This document shows positions 35,487 to 44,629 of a stretch of DNA of 64,000 bases, piece after piece (positions within the stretch are counted from its first letter, which is position 1; every line of letters starts with the position of its first letter). This DNA comes from Endosaccharibacter trunci (lineage in GTDB: Bacteria > Pseudomonadota > Alphaproteobacteria > Acetobacterales > Acetobacteraceae), in the NCBI GenBank assembly GCA_024515975.1, contig JAMSKV010000011.1:88203-152202 (forward strand), read 5' to 3'. The position numbers were made by a program, and so were the translations under genes. Below the pieces are notes generated by a model. That model saw only the letters and a program-made list of their open reading frames with translations. It ran no database searches and was not told the DNA's origin.

Positions 35487-36551
35487 ATGACGAAGACTGC
35501 GCTCGTGGTGGGAGCCAGCGGCATCGTGGGCAGCGCGACCGCCGCGCTGCTGACGGACAAAGGCTGGCGCGTGCTGGGGCTGGCGCGACGCCGGGTGGAC
35601 CAGCCGGGCGTCACGCCCGTGGCGGCCGATCTCCAGAACGCCGAGGCGACGCGGCAGGCCCTGGCCGGACACGCGCCCGACGCCGTGTTCATCACCACCT
35701 GGTTGCGCCAGCCGACGGAGGCCGAGAATATCCGCGTCAACGGCGCGATGGTGCGCAACCTGCTGGATGCGCTTTCGGCGAACCCGGCGAGCGGGCGGCA
35801 TGTCGCGCTGGTGACGGGTCTCAAGCATTATCTCGGTCCGTTCGAGGCCTACGGGAAGGGCACGCTGCCGCAGACGCCGTTCCGCGAAAGCCAGGGCCGG
35901 CTGCCGGTCGAGAACTTCTATTATGCCCAGGAAGACGAGGTGTTTGCCGCGGCGGAGCGCGACGGCTTCACCTGGAGCGTCCACCGGCCGCATACGGTGA
36001 TCGGCAAGGCGGTCGGCAACGCGATGAACATGGGCACGACCCTGGCCGTCTATGCGACGCTCTGCCGCGAGACGGGTCGCCCGTTCCGCTTCCCCGGCTC
36101 GCCCCAGCAATGGAACGGGCTGACCGACATGACGGATGCCCGCCAGCTCGCCCGCCACCTGCTCTGGGCCACGGAAACGCCGCAGGCCGCCAACGAAGAC
36201 TTCAACATCGTCAATGGCGACGTGTTCCGCTGGAACTGGATGTGGAGCCGGATCGCCGGGCATTTCGGACTGGAGCCTGCCCCCTTCGACGGAACGGTGA
36301 TGCCGCTCGAAGAGCAGATGCGGGACGATGCCGCCGTGTGGCGGAGGATTGCGGAACGCGAGGGCCTGGTCGAAGCTGATTTGTCGAACCTCGCCTCGCC
36401 CTGGCACACGGACGCCGATCTCGGCCGGCCGATCGAGGTCGTGACCGACATGAGCAAGAGCCGCAAGCTGGGCTTTCTCGATTATCAGGCGACGGACGAC
36501 AGTTTCCTCGATCTGTTCGCGCAGTTGAAGCAGGATCGTCTGATCCCGTAA
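35487..36551 (+). CDS. PRISE-type SDR reductase (progesterone 5-beta-reductase/iridoid synthase-like)
   Basis: The 354 residues begin at the ATG at 35487 with AAGGAG 8 bases upstream. The NADPH Rossmann motif is VGASGIVGS (8-16) with ARRR for the phosphate. Family marks of the PRISE group follow: FITTWLRQPTEAENIRVN, VTGLKHYLGPFEAYG, LPVENFYYAQED with the catalytic Tyr, WSVHRPHTVIG, and GSPQQWNGLTDMTDA. These enzymes reduce activated C=C bonds of enones using NADPH. The physiological substrate is unknown, but control by a Cys-type HxlR protein would suit detoxification of reactive enones or quinones. A strong hairpin follows the stop. Confidence 0.9.
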   Translation: MTKTALVVGASGIVGSATAALLTDKGWRVLGLARRRVDQPGVTPVAADLQNAEATRQALAGHAPDAVFITTWLRQPTEAENIRVNGAMVRNLLDALSANPASGRHVALVTGLKHYLGPFEAYGKGTLPQTPFRESQGRLPVENFYYAQEDEVFAAAERDGFTWSVHRPHTVIGKAVGNAMNMGTTLAVYATLCRETGRPFRFPGSPQQWNGLTDMTDARQLARHLLWATETPQAANEDFNIVNGDVFRWNWMWSRIAGHFGLEPAPFDGTVMPLEEQMRDDAAVWRRIAEREGLVEADLSNLASPWHTDADLGRPIEVVTDMSKSRKLGFLDYQATDDSFLDLFAQLKQDRLIP

Positions 36552-36557
36552 GCCCGA

Positions 36558-36590
36558 GCCGGCCTGGCGCGCCCGCATGGCCAGGCCGGC
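36558..36590 (+). terminator. Strong hairpin after the PRISE reductase gene
   Basis: GCCGGCCTGGC (36558-36568) pairs perfectly with GCCAGGCCGGC (36580-36590) around an 11-base loop, 7 bases after the stop codon. No T tract follows, as is usual for GC-rich alphaproteobacteria. Confidence 0.6.
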
Positions 36591-36731
36591 CACACCCTGG
36601 CGATGGCGTTCTCCCGCCGGCGGCCGATTCGCTCCCCCTCGGCTCCGTTCGAAGCGTGACGGGGAGCCGCCGATGCGTGACAAATGTCGGCGCCGGTCGT
36701 TGCGACCGGCGGTACGGCGATCACGAGGAAC

Positions 36732-37931
36732 ATGACGGTGCAGCATGCGGACGCCGCGAGCCTGGGCGTATTCCTGTTCGTCGCCTGCGTGGTGTCGATC
36801 CTGGCCCGGCGGGTCGGACTGCCCTACGCGGTCGGTCTCGCCGCCGCCGGCATCGGCCTCGGTCTCACCGGTTTCCGGAGCCATCTTCACCTGACGCCGG
36901 AGCTGATCTTCGCGGTGCTGCTGCCGCCCTTGATCTTCGAGGCCGCCTTGCAGCTCGGATGGCGGCCGTTTCGCCGGGAAGCGCCGCTGGTTCTGAACCT
37001 CGCTTTCGTGGGCACGCTGTTGTCGACCGCGGTGGTTTCGGCGGGGATGCACTGGCTGGTCGGCTGGGGGTGGCAGGCCGCCCTGCTGTTCGGCTCCCTG
37101 ATCGCCGCCACCGATCCGGTATCGGTAATCGCCATGATGAAGGAGCAGAAAGCGGAGGCGCGCCTGCACTTCGTCATGGAGTCCGAGAGCCTGGTGAACG
37201 ACGGTGCCGCAGCCGTGCTGTTCTCGCTCTGCGTCGCGGCAATCAACGGCGAGGCGCTTTCAGCGGGATCGATCGGGCTATCTCTGGTCACGACCGTCGG
37301 AGGCGGGGTGCTGTGCGGGCTGGTGATCGCCGGCGTCCTGCTGCTGCTCCTGATTCGGCAGGCCGACGATCCTCTGGTCGAGATCACGGTGACGGCGCTG
37401 ACGGCCTATGGATCCTTCCTGTTCGCGGAAACGATCGGGGTCTCGCCGGTGCTGGCGACGCTCGCCGCGGGCATGCTGGTGCACAACTGGGGCCGGCGGC
37501 ATCACCTGACCGAGATCGGAAGCGAGTCGGTGACGCGGTTCTGGGAGTTCGCGGCCTTTCTGGCGAACTCGGTGATCTTTCTCCTGATCGGCACGCGGAC
37601 GGCGGCGCAGCCTTTCGTGGCCTATTGGGGACCAGCCGTGCTGGGAATCATTCTGGCCCTGCTCGGACGCGCGGTCGCCATCTATTCGCTCAGCCCCCTC
37701 TACGATCGGACGCGACTGGCGATAGGCCTGCCGGTGCGGAACATCCTGTTCTGGGGCGGGCTGCGCGGCGCGCTCGCGGCGGCACTGGCGCTGGCCTCAC
37801 CCGAGCAACTTCCGGAACACGACGCGATCATCGGCACGACATTCGCGGTCGTGGCTTTCTCGATCTTCGCGCAAGGGCTGACCGTTCCACGTCTGCTGCG
37901 CCGCTCCGGCCTTCTCGCCGGAGGCAAATGA
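36732..37931 (+). CDS. CPA1-family Na+/H+ antiporter
   Basis: This integral inner-membrane protein of 399 residues exchanges Na+ (or K+) for H+. The ATG at 36732 is chosen because CGAGGAAC precedes it; an ATG at 36684 is in frame but lacks a site. About 12 membrane helices can be traced. Signature residues are ATDPV at 126-130 (unwound helix crossing), FVMESESLVNDGAA around 148-160 with the ion-binding Asp, and FWGGLRGALAAALALA near the end, all CPA1/NhaP-like. The long regulatory C-terminus of NHE proteins is absent. It has no operon partner. Confidence 0.92.
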   Translation: MTVQHADAASLGVFLFVACVVSILARRVGLPYAVGLAAAGIGLGLTGFRSHLHLTPELIFAVLLPPLIFEAALQLGWRPFRREAPLVLNLAFVGTLLSTAVVSAGMHWLVGWGWQAALLFGSLIAATDPVSVIAMMKEQKAEARLHFVMESESLVNDGAAAVLFSLCVAAINGEALSAGSIGLSLVTTVGGGVLCGLVIAGVLLLLLIRQADDPLVEITVTALTAYGSFLFAETIGVSPVLATLAAGMLVHNWGRRHHLTEIGSESVTRFWEFAAFLANSVIFLLIGTRTAAQPFVAYWGPAVLGIILALLGRAVAIYSLSPLYDRTRLAIGLPVRNILFWGGLRGALAAALALASPEQLPEHDAIIGTTFAVVAFSIFAQGLTVPRLLRRSGLLAGGK

Positions 37932-38211
37932 GTCGGCGGGCCAGACCATGTGCGCGGCCGGGCCTGTCCCGCACTCGATGGACGCTCGCATGAATCCTAC
38001 ACGCTCGTTTCTCGAGACAAACGGCCGGCGCGAATCCTTAAGAGGCATAGCCAGAGTACGAGAATAAGCCGATTTCTAAATATCGAGACAGTTTCTGGTA
38101 AATAACGATCGTTTAACGGTTTTGCTGTGCATTTTTAGCGTGCGAGACACGGTGAGGTCCCTCTAGAAGTACGGTCACGCTTTCGTGATCATAGTGCTTC
38201 AGGAACCATCC

Positions 38212-40350
38212 ATGCCCGCCAGCAGCTTCAAGTTCGTTTCGGTAACAATATCAAACGAGCTGTTTCCCGATGGGTCGGTCGTGTCCGGGAGCTATCTGGC
38301 TCAATATGATGCGTCCGGGACCCTGGTCGCCATCCTGAATGCCAATCTTGCCGTAACGAGCGCCTCAGGACAGGCGACAACGTTCAACGGCTATGCGACC
38401 AGCAGCCTCGGCAGCAACAACGGCGCCTACACCTTCCGGGCTACCGGCGCCTCTTCCGTCAGCAGCGCCACGACCACGTTTTCCAGACTGACGCTGAACT
38501 GGAACGGCACCAACCCGAGCGTGCTCGGCGCCAGCGCGGTGGAAACCACGGGCGGCAACAGTTCCACAGTGACCGCGGCGCCCGGCGGCACGATCAGCAG
38601 CGTCACCGACACGGCGATCACCAGCACCATCACCGGAGCGAAATTTGCAGACGGATCGACGCTGACCGGCAGCTGGACGGCGGTCTATGACGGGAGCGGC
38701 AACCTGCTCGCCGTGACCAATGCGAGCTTCACCGTCAGTGGCAGCGGGGGCACCACCACCTTCACCGCCATGGGCACACTGCCCTACGCGAATTCGGCGT
38801 CCAGCACGTCCTACGAGATCCATTCCCTGGCCCAGACGGGAAGCAGTTACAGCGCGCTCTACGTCGACTGGCGCAGCGAGAACCCGAGCGCGCTCTACGA
38901 AGGCACGCCGTCGCTCTATACGTCGGTGGTCAATTCGACCATCTCGACCGCGCCGATCCGCCTGGCCTCCGATGGAACGACCGGCGTCGGCACCGTGCCT
39001 TCCATCTCCGGTCTGACGGCCACGGGAAACGCCACAGACCAGGCGGCGCTGACCCCGTTTGCCGGGGTGACGGTGAGCGATTCCGACACCACCACCAGCG
39101 TCAGCGCCACCATCACGGTCACAGACGCGAACGGCCTGCTCACCGATGCCAACGGAACGCTCAGCGGCAGCGGCCTGACCAAGGTCAGCAACAGCGTCGG
39201 CACCTATACGCTCGCGGCAACCACGACCACAGTGCTGACATCGGAGATCGACGCGCTGAAATTCACCCCGACCAAGGGTCAGGTCGCTGACGGGAACACG
39301 GTCTCCACCAAATTCTCCGTTGCCATCAACGACAGCGACGGCAGCGTGTCGACACAGACGACCCTGACGATCCAGGCCACCTGCTTCCTGCCGGGGAGCC
39401 TGATCGCGACGCCCTCGGGCGAGGCGCCGGTGGAAACGCTGGCGGCGGGCGACACCGTCATGGTGCTGGAGGATGGCCATCTGGTCCCGCGCCCGGTGCG
39501 CTGGGCTGGGCGCGGCCGGATTTCGGCCGAGCAGACCGCCGCCAGCGACGCAGCCTTCCCGATCCGCATTCGCGCTGGAGCCTTCGGCCCCGACCAGCCG
39601 CGACGTGACCTTCTCGTGACCCCGGAACATTGCCTTCTGACCGAGGCCGGTCTGATCCCGGCCCGCATGCTGGTCAATGGCGGCTCCGTGCTGATCGACC
39701 GCGACGTCACCGCCTACGATTACTTCCACCTGGAACTCGATCGGCACGGGATCCTGATGGCCGAGAACCTGCCGGCGGAAAGCTACCTCGACAGCGGCAA
39801 TCGCGGCTTCTTCTCCGAAACCGATTCCGTCCGCCCCGGGTCGTTGCGCCCGGCAGCCCCTCTCGCGGTCGCCCGGAACCAGGCCGAACCGGTCTGGCGC
39901 GCCCTGGCGCTGCGCGCGCGCGACATACTGGGCCTCGCCCTGTCGGAGCAGGCGGCCGCCTATCTCGACGGCCAGACACCGGAGGCGCCGGCCGACGCCT
40001 TGCGCCTGCTGCTGGCCGATGGGCGCGAGCTGGCCGCCCTGAGCCATGATGGCGACCGGCGGATGTTCCGCATCCCGCGCGGCGCGCAGGTGGTGAAGCT
40101 GTTGTCCGGCGCCTCGGTTCCGGCCGAGCGGATCGGCCCGTTCATCGACGATCGTCGCCGGCTGGGCGTTCCGGTCACGCACCTGGTCTGGTGGCAGGGT
40201 CTCCAGGATCGCGTGCTGCCGGCGGCCGATCTCGCGGCCGAGGGCTGGCATGACCTGGAAGGTAGCCATCGCTGGACCAACGGCGACGCCACCCTCGTCC
40301 TGCCCCCGGCCACCGAGGACAGCTTCCTCGATATCCATCTAGCCGCCTGA
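38212..40350 (+). CDS. Beta-rich repeat protein with C-terminal Hint (hedgehog/intein) domain
   Basis: The 712 residues start at the ATG at 38212 with AGGA 8 bases before it; 27 bases upstream another in-frame GTG exists. Residues about 8-110 and 130-240 are two copies of the same roughly 105-residue module (LFPDGSVVSGSYLAQYDASGT / KFADGSTLTGSWTAVYDGSGN, then LNWNGTNPS / VDWRSENPS). About 250-388 is cadherin-like (TDANGLLTDANGTLSGSG, IDALKFTPTKGQVADG). At residue 391 a Hint_2 domain begins: CFLPGSLIATPSGEAPVETL with Cys391 as the intein-type nucleophile, VRWAGRGRI, LLVTPEHCLL, AYDYFHLELDRHGILMAEN and SYLDSGNRGFF. The final 170 residues are unique. There is no signal peptide. Self-cleavage at Cys391 is possible but unproven. 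Confidence 0.88.
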   Translation: MPASSFKFVSVTISNELFPDGSVVSGSYLAQYDASGTLVAILNANLAVTSASGQATTFNGYATSSLGSNNGAYTFRATGASSVSSATTTFSRLTLNWNGTNPSVLGASAVETTGGNSSTVTAAPGGTISSVTDTAITSTITGAKFADGSTLTGSWTAVYDGSGNLLAVTNASFTVSGSGGTTTFTAMGTLPYANSASSTSYEIHSLAQTGSSYSALYVDWRSENPSALYEGTPSLYTSVVNSTISTAPIRLASDGTTGVGTVPSISGLTATGNATDQAALTPFAGVTVSDSDTTTSVSATITVTDANGLLTDANGTLSGSGLTKVSNSVGTYTLAATTTTVLTSEIDALKFTPTKGQVADGNTVSTKFSVAINDSDGSVSTQTTLTIQATCFLPGSLIATPSGEAPVETLAAGDTVMVLEDGHLVPRPVRWAGRGRISAEQTAASDAAFPIRIRAGAFGPDQPRRDLLVTPEHCLLTEAGLIPARMLVNGGSVLIDRDVTAYDYFHLELDRHGILMAENLPAESYLDSGNRGFFSETDSVRPGSLRPAAPLAVARNQAEPVWRALALRARDILGLALSEQAAAYLDGQTPEAPADALRLLLADGRELAALSHDGDRRMFRIPRGAQVVKLLSGASVPAERIGPFIDDRRRLGVPVTHLVWWQGLQDRVLPAADLAAEGWHDLEGSHRWTNGDATLVLPPATEDSFLDIHLAA

Positions 40351-40399
40351 GATTGCCGAGCCGAGGCGTCGGCTCCTTCGCGCATCGGACGGCGACGGT

Positions 40400-40429
40400 T
40401 GCCGGGCCCGGAGCGATCCCGGCCCGGCA
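40400..40429. terminator. Hairpin between the Hint gene and gspJ
   Basis: TGCCGGGCC (40400-40408) pairs with GGCCCGGCA (40421-40429) across a 12-base loop, in the gap between convergent genes. It could end transcripts from both sides. No T tract is seen. Confidence 0.4.
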
Positions 40430-40596
40430 CGCCCTCCGCTCCACGACACCCTTTCCCTGAGTGTCGTTGCCGGTCTGCGCGCTGGAATGAGAGCCTTCGC
40501 GGACCGGCGGCCCGGCTGGAATGGCGATCAGGATCGGCGCCGGGTCGGGCGGCGAGGTTCGGTTCGGCGAGGTGGGCGAGCCCTCGCGCCGTCGCC

Positions 40597-41208
40597 TTAG
40601 CCCGGCTGATGGAGCAGGGGGGCCGCCACGATATCCGGCCAATGCCGCGCGTCGCCTTCAGGAAACACGATCCGGATCCGCACCAGCTCCGGCAGATCGG
40701 CACCATCCCAGCTTTTGCGCCACGTGCCGTCGGCCCAGTAGCTGAGATCCACCGCCTCCACCCCGTCGAGCAGCACGGTTCGGTTGGGGGGTGGCGCGGG
40801 TCCGGTCAGGATCACGTGCCGGTAGGGCAGAGAGAACAGCACCAGCGCGTGATGGTCCACGCCCAGGCGCAGATTGGCCATCTGCTCTCCGTCCGCGCCG
40901 CCCGCGTCATGCAGGGGCAGCGGCGCGCGGAACACGAGCCCGTGCGGCGCGCCAACCAGCGTGCGCCCATCCGTGACCGTCCCCGGATCGGACTGCTCGA
41001 TCAGCCGGCGCAGGGTGCGGTCCACCGCGTCGAGGCGGCCCGCAGTTTCCGCCATGCGGTTCTGCCGCTCGAACGCGGCCAGGCCGAAGCGGGTACCGTG
41101 ACTGAGGGTGAGAAGAAGAATGCCCAGCACCACCAGCGCGACCAGGATCTCCAGCAAGGTGAACCCGGCCTCGCGACGGCGCGAACAGGGCGGCAGAAGC
41201 GGCCTCAT
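40597..41208 (-). CDS. gspJ: Type II secretion minor pseudopilin GspJ
   Basis: The 203 residues begin at an ATG that overlaps the gspI stop (ATGA). The prepilin signature RRREAGFTLLEILVALVVLGILLLTL gives a short basic leader, cleavage after Gly and Glu at +5. The rest fits GspJ, a tip pseudopilin that binds GspI and GspK: LRRLIEQSDPGTVTDG, VFRAPLPLHDAGG, VDLSYWADGTWRKSWDG, PELVRIRIVFPEGD. The gene pair gspI-gspJ is separated by about 6 kb from the main T2SS operon. Confidence 0.9.
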   Translation of the reverse strand: MRPLLPPCSRRREAGFTLLEILVALVVLGILLLTLSHGTRFGLAAFERQNRMAETAGRLDAVDRTLRRLIEQSDPGTVTDGRTLVGAPHGLVFRAPLPLHDAGGADGEQMANLRLGVDHHALVLFSLPYRHVILTGPAPPPNRTVLLDGVEAVDLSYWADGTWRKSWDGADLPELVRIRIVFPEGDARHWPDIVAAPLLHQPG

Positions 41209-41654
41209 GGGCCGCCCCCCGCCGCCGTGCCGAGACGCTCCGTTCGGAGCACGATGCTGCGTTCGCCGCCCTCCTGCGGCCAGAACTCGGTGACGACCAC
41301 ATGATACAAAGCAAGCCTGGTCGCGGAGGCGGCGCCGGTCTGCGCGGCACTGGTCTCGGCCGGGGTGATGGCGATCCGCCAGCGGAAGCCGGAGCCGTCC
41401 TCGCCTTCCTCCGTGGCCGGACGCAGGGCCACGCCGTGTCCGACCGTGGCGAGATGGGACCGGGCGCGGGACAAGGCTTCCTGCATCCGGTCGGCGGTGT
41501 GTTCCGCGCGCAGGCCGCCGAGCGCGCCGCCGAACAGCGCGCCGAGCGCCAGGGCGGCGATCACGAACGCCACCAGCACCTCGAGCAGGGTGAAGCCAGC
41601 CTGGGCGGACGGATGCGCGGCAGAGGGCGGCGTGCGGGATGCGCGGGGGAACAT
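41205..41654 (-). CDS. gspI: Type II secretion minor pseudopilin GspI
   Basis: The 149 residues contain the prepilin leader and helix AQAGFTLLEVLVAFVIAALALGALF (residues 17-42), with cleavage after Gly20 and Glu at +5. FRWRIAITPAET and LALYHVVVTEFWPQEGGERSIVLRTERLG match the T2SSI domain. It is translationally coupled to gspJ and divergent from the M16 peptidase gene across 127 bases. Confidence 0.88.
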   Translation of the reverse strand: MFPRASRTPPSAAHPSAQAGFTLLEVLVAFVIAALALGALFGGALGGLRAEHTADRMQEALSRARSHLATVGHGVALRPATEEGEDGSGFRWRIAITPAETSAAQTGAASATRLALYHVVVTEFWPQEGGERSIVLRTERLGTAAGGGP

Positions 41655-41781
41655 CGTCGCCGATCATCGCCCAGGTGACACATCGTTCATAGCTCAGCCG
41701 CTATTCGCATGCGGGATCGCCGCCTAAAACGGCCGTGCCCCAAGCGGCGCCCCCTGCCGCCGACGACACCCGGAGAACGCG

Positions 41782-44580
41782 ATGCCCCTGCGGTCCAACA
41801 CACGCCCCCTGATCACGGGACTGATGCTGGCCGCGATGGGGCTGGCGCCCGTGACCGGCGCCTGGGCCGGTGATACGGCCACCCCCACGACCCCGGCCGG
41901 ACCGCAGGAGGTCGGCCGGAACGGGCAGCCCAAAGGACCGCTGCCGGCACCGGCGCCGACGCCGGCTCCCACCACCACCGAGCATGCCACCTCGGCCGAT
42001 GCGGCGCTGCGCGAAACCTTGCCGAACGGCCTGCGCGTGGTGATCGTGCCGGATCGTCTGGCGCCCGTGGTGACCACGGAAATCAACTATCTGGCCGGCT
42101 CCAACGACGCCCCGGCCGGTTTCCCCGGCACGGCGCATGCCACCGAGCACATGATGTTCCGCGGCTCGAAGGGGCTGGACAAGGACCAGCTCGCCGAGAT
42201 CGGCGCCAAGCTGGGCGGCGAATACAACGCCGACACCACCGAGACCGTCACCCAGTATTTCTACACCGCCCCCGCGGACGATCTGGGCGTGGTGCTGCGC
42301 ATCGAAGCCCTGCGAATGAACGGGCTGAGCCTGAACGAAGCCGATTGGGACAAGGAGCGCGGCGCGATCGAGCAGGAGGTGTCGCGCGATCTCTCCAGCC
42401 CTGCCTACAAATACCTGTCGCAGCTGCAGGCGATCATGTTCGCCGGCACACCTTACGCGCACGACGCGCTCGGCACCCGGCCCTCGTTCGACAAGACCGA
42501 CGCCAAGCTGCTGCGCCATTTCTACGAGACCTGGTACGCGCCCAACAACGCCATCCTGGTGATCGCCGGCGATGTGGATCCGCAGGCGGCGCTGTCGCAG
42601 GTGAAGCAGGCCTTCGGCGCACTGCCGCGCAAGACCCTGCCCGGGCACGCGGCGTTCGCCCTGGCGCCGGTCAAGGCGGAGACGCTCAACCTGCCGACCG
42701 ATTATCCGTACGGCATCGCCACCATCGCCTACCGCATGCCGGGCTCCACCGCGAAGGATTTCGCTGCCGCCGACATTCTGGGCGACGTCCTGTCCAGCGA
42801 GCGCGGCGCGTTTTACGGGCTGGTGCCGTCCGGTGACGCGCTGGCGGCGCAGTTCCTGTATCGCCCGAAACCCGCCGTCGGCTTCGGTGTCGCGTTCACC
42901 GCCTTCCCGCGCGGCGGCGATGCCGATGCGCTGCTGGCAAAGATGCGCGCGGTGATGGCAGATGTGGTGAAGAACGGCGTCCCGGCCGATCTGGTGGAAG
43001 CGGCCAAGCGACGCGAAGTGGCGCAGATCGCCGAGCGCAACGACAGCATTTCCGGCCTGGCGCAGAGCTGGAGCAACGTGCTGGCGTTCCAGGGGCTGGA
43101 CAGCCCGGATGCCTTGGCCGACGCCTACCGCGCGGTGACGGTGGCGGATGTGGACCGCGTCGCCCGCGAGGTGCTGAACCCGGACCACGCCATCACCGCC
43201 GTGCTGACGCCGGAATCGTCGGGCAAGCCGATCTCCGGCAAGGGGTTCGGCGGGGCGGAATCGTTCGCGAGCCCACCCGAGAAGCCGGTGCCGCTGCCGG
43301 AATGGGCCAATGCCGCCCTGACCGCCCTGCATCTCCCGCCCGCCTCGCCGGCGCCCGTGGTGGACACCCTGCCCAACGGTCTGCGCCTGATCGTGCAGCC
43401 AGAGCATGTCACCAGCACCGTCTCGGTCTACGGCCAGATCCGGCAGGCGCCCAGCCTGGAGGAGCCGAAAGGCCAGGAAGGCGTGGCCACGATCGTGGAC
43501 CGCATGTTCGACTACGGCAGCGAGCAGCACGACCGCCTCGCCTTCCAGGCGGCCCTGGACGCGATTGCCGCCGACGAGAATGCCGGCGCGACCTTCACGC
43601 TGAAGGTGCAAAGCGCGCATTTCCCCGCGGCTCTGTCGCTCTTGGCGGAAAACGAACTGCACCCGGTCTTCCCGGCCGACGCCTTCGCCGTGGTTCAGAA
43701 ACAGACCGCCGGCAGCCTCGCCGGCCTGCTGCAATCGCCCGATTACCTGTTCGGACGCGCGATGTTGCGCGGGCTGGTGCCGGCCAACGATCCGAGCCTG
43801 CGCCAGGCGACACCGCAAACCGTGATGGCGCTGACCCCCGCGGATGCGACGGCGTTCTACCACAGGGCATTCCGGCCCGATCTGACCACGATCGTGATCG
43901 TCGGCGACGTGACGCCGGAACAGGCCAGGAGCGAGGTGGAGAAAACCTTCGGCGGCTGGAAGAACGACGGGCCGACGCCCCGGGTGGATCTCCCGCCTGT
44001 GCCGCTCTCCGGGCCGTCGCACGCCTATGTGCCGAACCGCAGCACCCTGCAGGCCAATATCTCGCTCGCCGAAACGCTGGGACTGAAGCCGGACCAGCCG
44101 GATCATTTCACCCTGACGCTCGGCAACGAGATTCTCGGCGACGGCTTCTCCTCGCGTTTGTATCGCGACCTGCGGGTCAAAAGCGGCTATGTGTATAGCG
44201 TCAGCAGCCGTTTGAACTGGGGCCGGACGCGCTCGGAATACGGCATCAGCTACGGCGCCGACCCGGACAACATTGCCAAGGCGCGCGCGCTCGCCATCAA
44301 CGACATCAAGGCGATGCAGAATCATCCGGTGAGCGAGGACGAGCTTACCCGCGCCAAGGCGAGCCTGCTCAGGCAGATCCCGATGGGCCGGGCCTCGTTC
44401 GACGCGATCGGGCAGGAATATCTGCATCTGGCCGATCTGGGCCTGCCGCTGAACCAGCCCGATCTGGCGGCGCAGCATTATTTCACGACCACGGCAGCGG
44501 AGTTGCAGGCGGCCTTCAGGCAATGGCTGCGTCCGAACGACCTCGCCGAGGTGGTGGAAGGACCGCCGGACGGGCATTAA
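41782..44580 (+). CDS. M16-family zinc metallopeptidase, two-domain, exported
   Basis: The 932 residues start at an ATG with GGAG 5 bases upstream. Residues 1-29 are a signal peptide (LMLAAMGLAPVTGAWA), followed by a Pro/Thr-rich linker, so the enzyme is periplasmic. The N-terminal M16 half has the inverted zinc motif H-x-x-E-H as HATEH (His119, Glu122, His123) and KERGAIEQEVSRD with the third ligand. The second half (LPNGLRLIVQPEHVTS, about residue 530 on) has no H-x-x-E-H and is the usual inactive partner. Two-domain pitrilysin-like proteins of this sort degrade peptides in the periplasm. An unknown gene follows after 49 bases on the same strand. Confidence 0.93.
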   Translation: MPLRSNTRPLITGLMLAAMGLAPVTGAWAGDTATPTTPAGPQEVGRNGQPKGPLPAPAPTPAPTTTEHATSADAALRETLPNGLRVVIVPDRLAPVVTTEINYLAGSNDAPAGFPGTAHATEHMMFRGSKGLDKDQLAEIGAKLGGEYNADTTETVTQYFYTAPADDLGVVLRIEALRMNGLSLNEADWDKERGAIEQEVSRDLSSPAYKYLSQLQAIMFAGTPYAHDALGTRPSFDKTDAKLLRHFYETWYAPNNAILVIAGDVDPQAALSQVKQAFGALPRKTLPGHAAFALAPVKAETLNLPTDYPYGIATIAYRMPGSTAKDFAAADILGDVLSSERGAFYGLVPSGDALAAQFLYRPKPAVGFGVAFTAFPRGGDADALLAKMRAVMADVVKNGVPADLVEAAKRREVAQIAERNDSISGLAQSWSNVLAFQGLDSPDALADAYRAVTVADVDRVAREVLNPDHAITAVLTPESSGKPISGKGFGGAESFASPPEKPVPLPEWANAALTALHLPPASPAPVVDTLPNGLRLIVQPEHVTSTVSVYGQIRQAPSLEEPKGQEGVATIVDRMFDYGSEQHDRLAFQAALDAIAADENAGATFTLKVQSAHFPAALSLLAENELHPVFPADAFAVVQKQTAGSLAGLLQSPDYLFGRAMLRGLVPANDPSLRQATPQTVMALTPADATAFYHRAFRPDLTTIVIVGDVTPEQARSEVEKTFGGWKNDGPTPRVDLPPVPLSGPSHAYVPNRSTLQANISLAETLGLKPDQPDHFTLTLGNEILGDGFSSRLYRDLRVKSGYVYSVSSRLNWGRTRSEYGISYGADPDNIAKARALAINDIKAMQNHPVSEDELTRAKASLLRQIPMGRASFDAIGQEYLHLADLGLPLNQPDLAAQHYFTTTAAELQAAFRQWLRPNDLAEVVEGPPDGH

Positions 44581-44629
44581 GCTCTGGTTGGCTGGCTCCC
44601 GACCGGGGCCGGCCATCTGGGGAGAAAGC

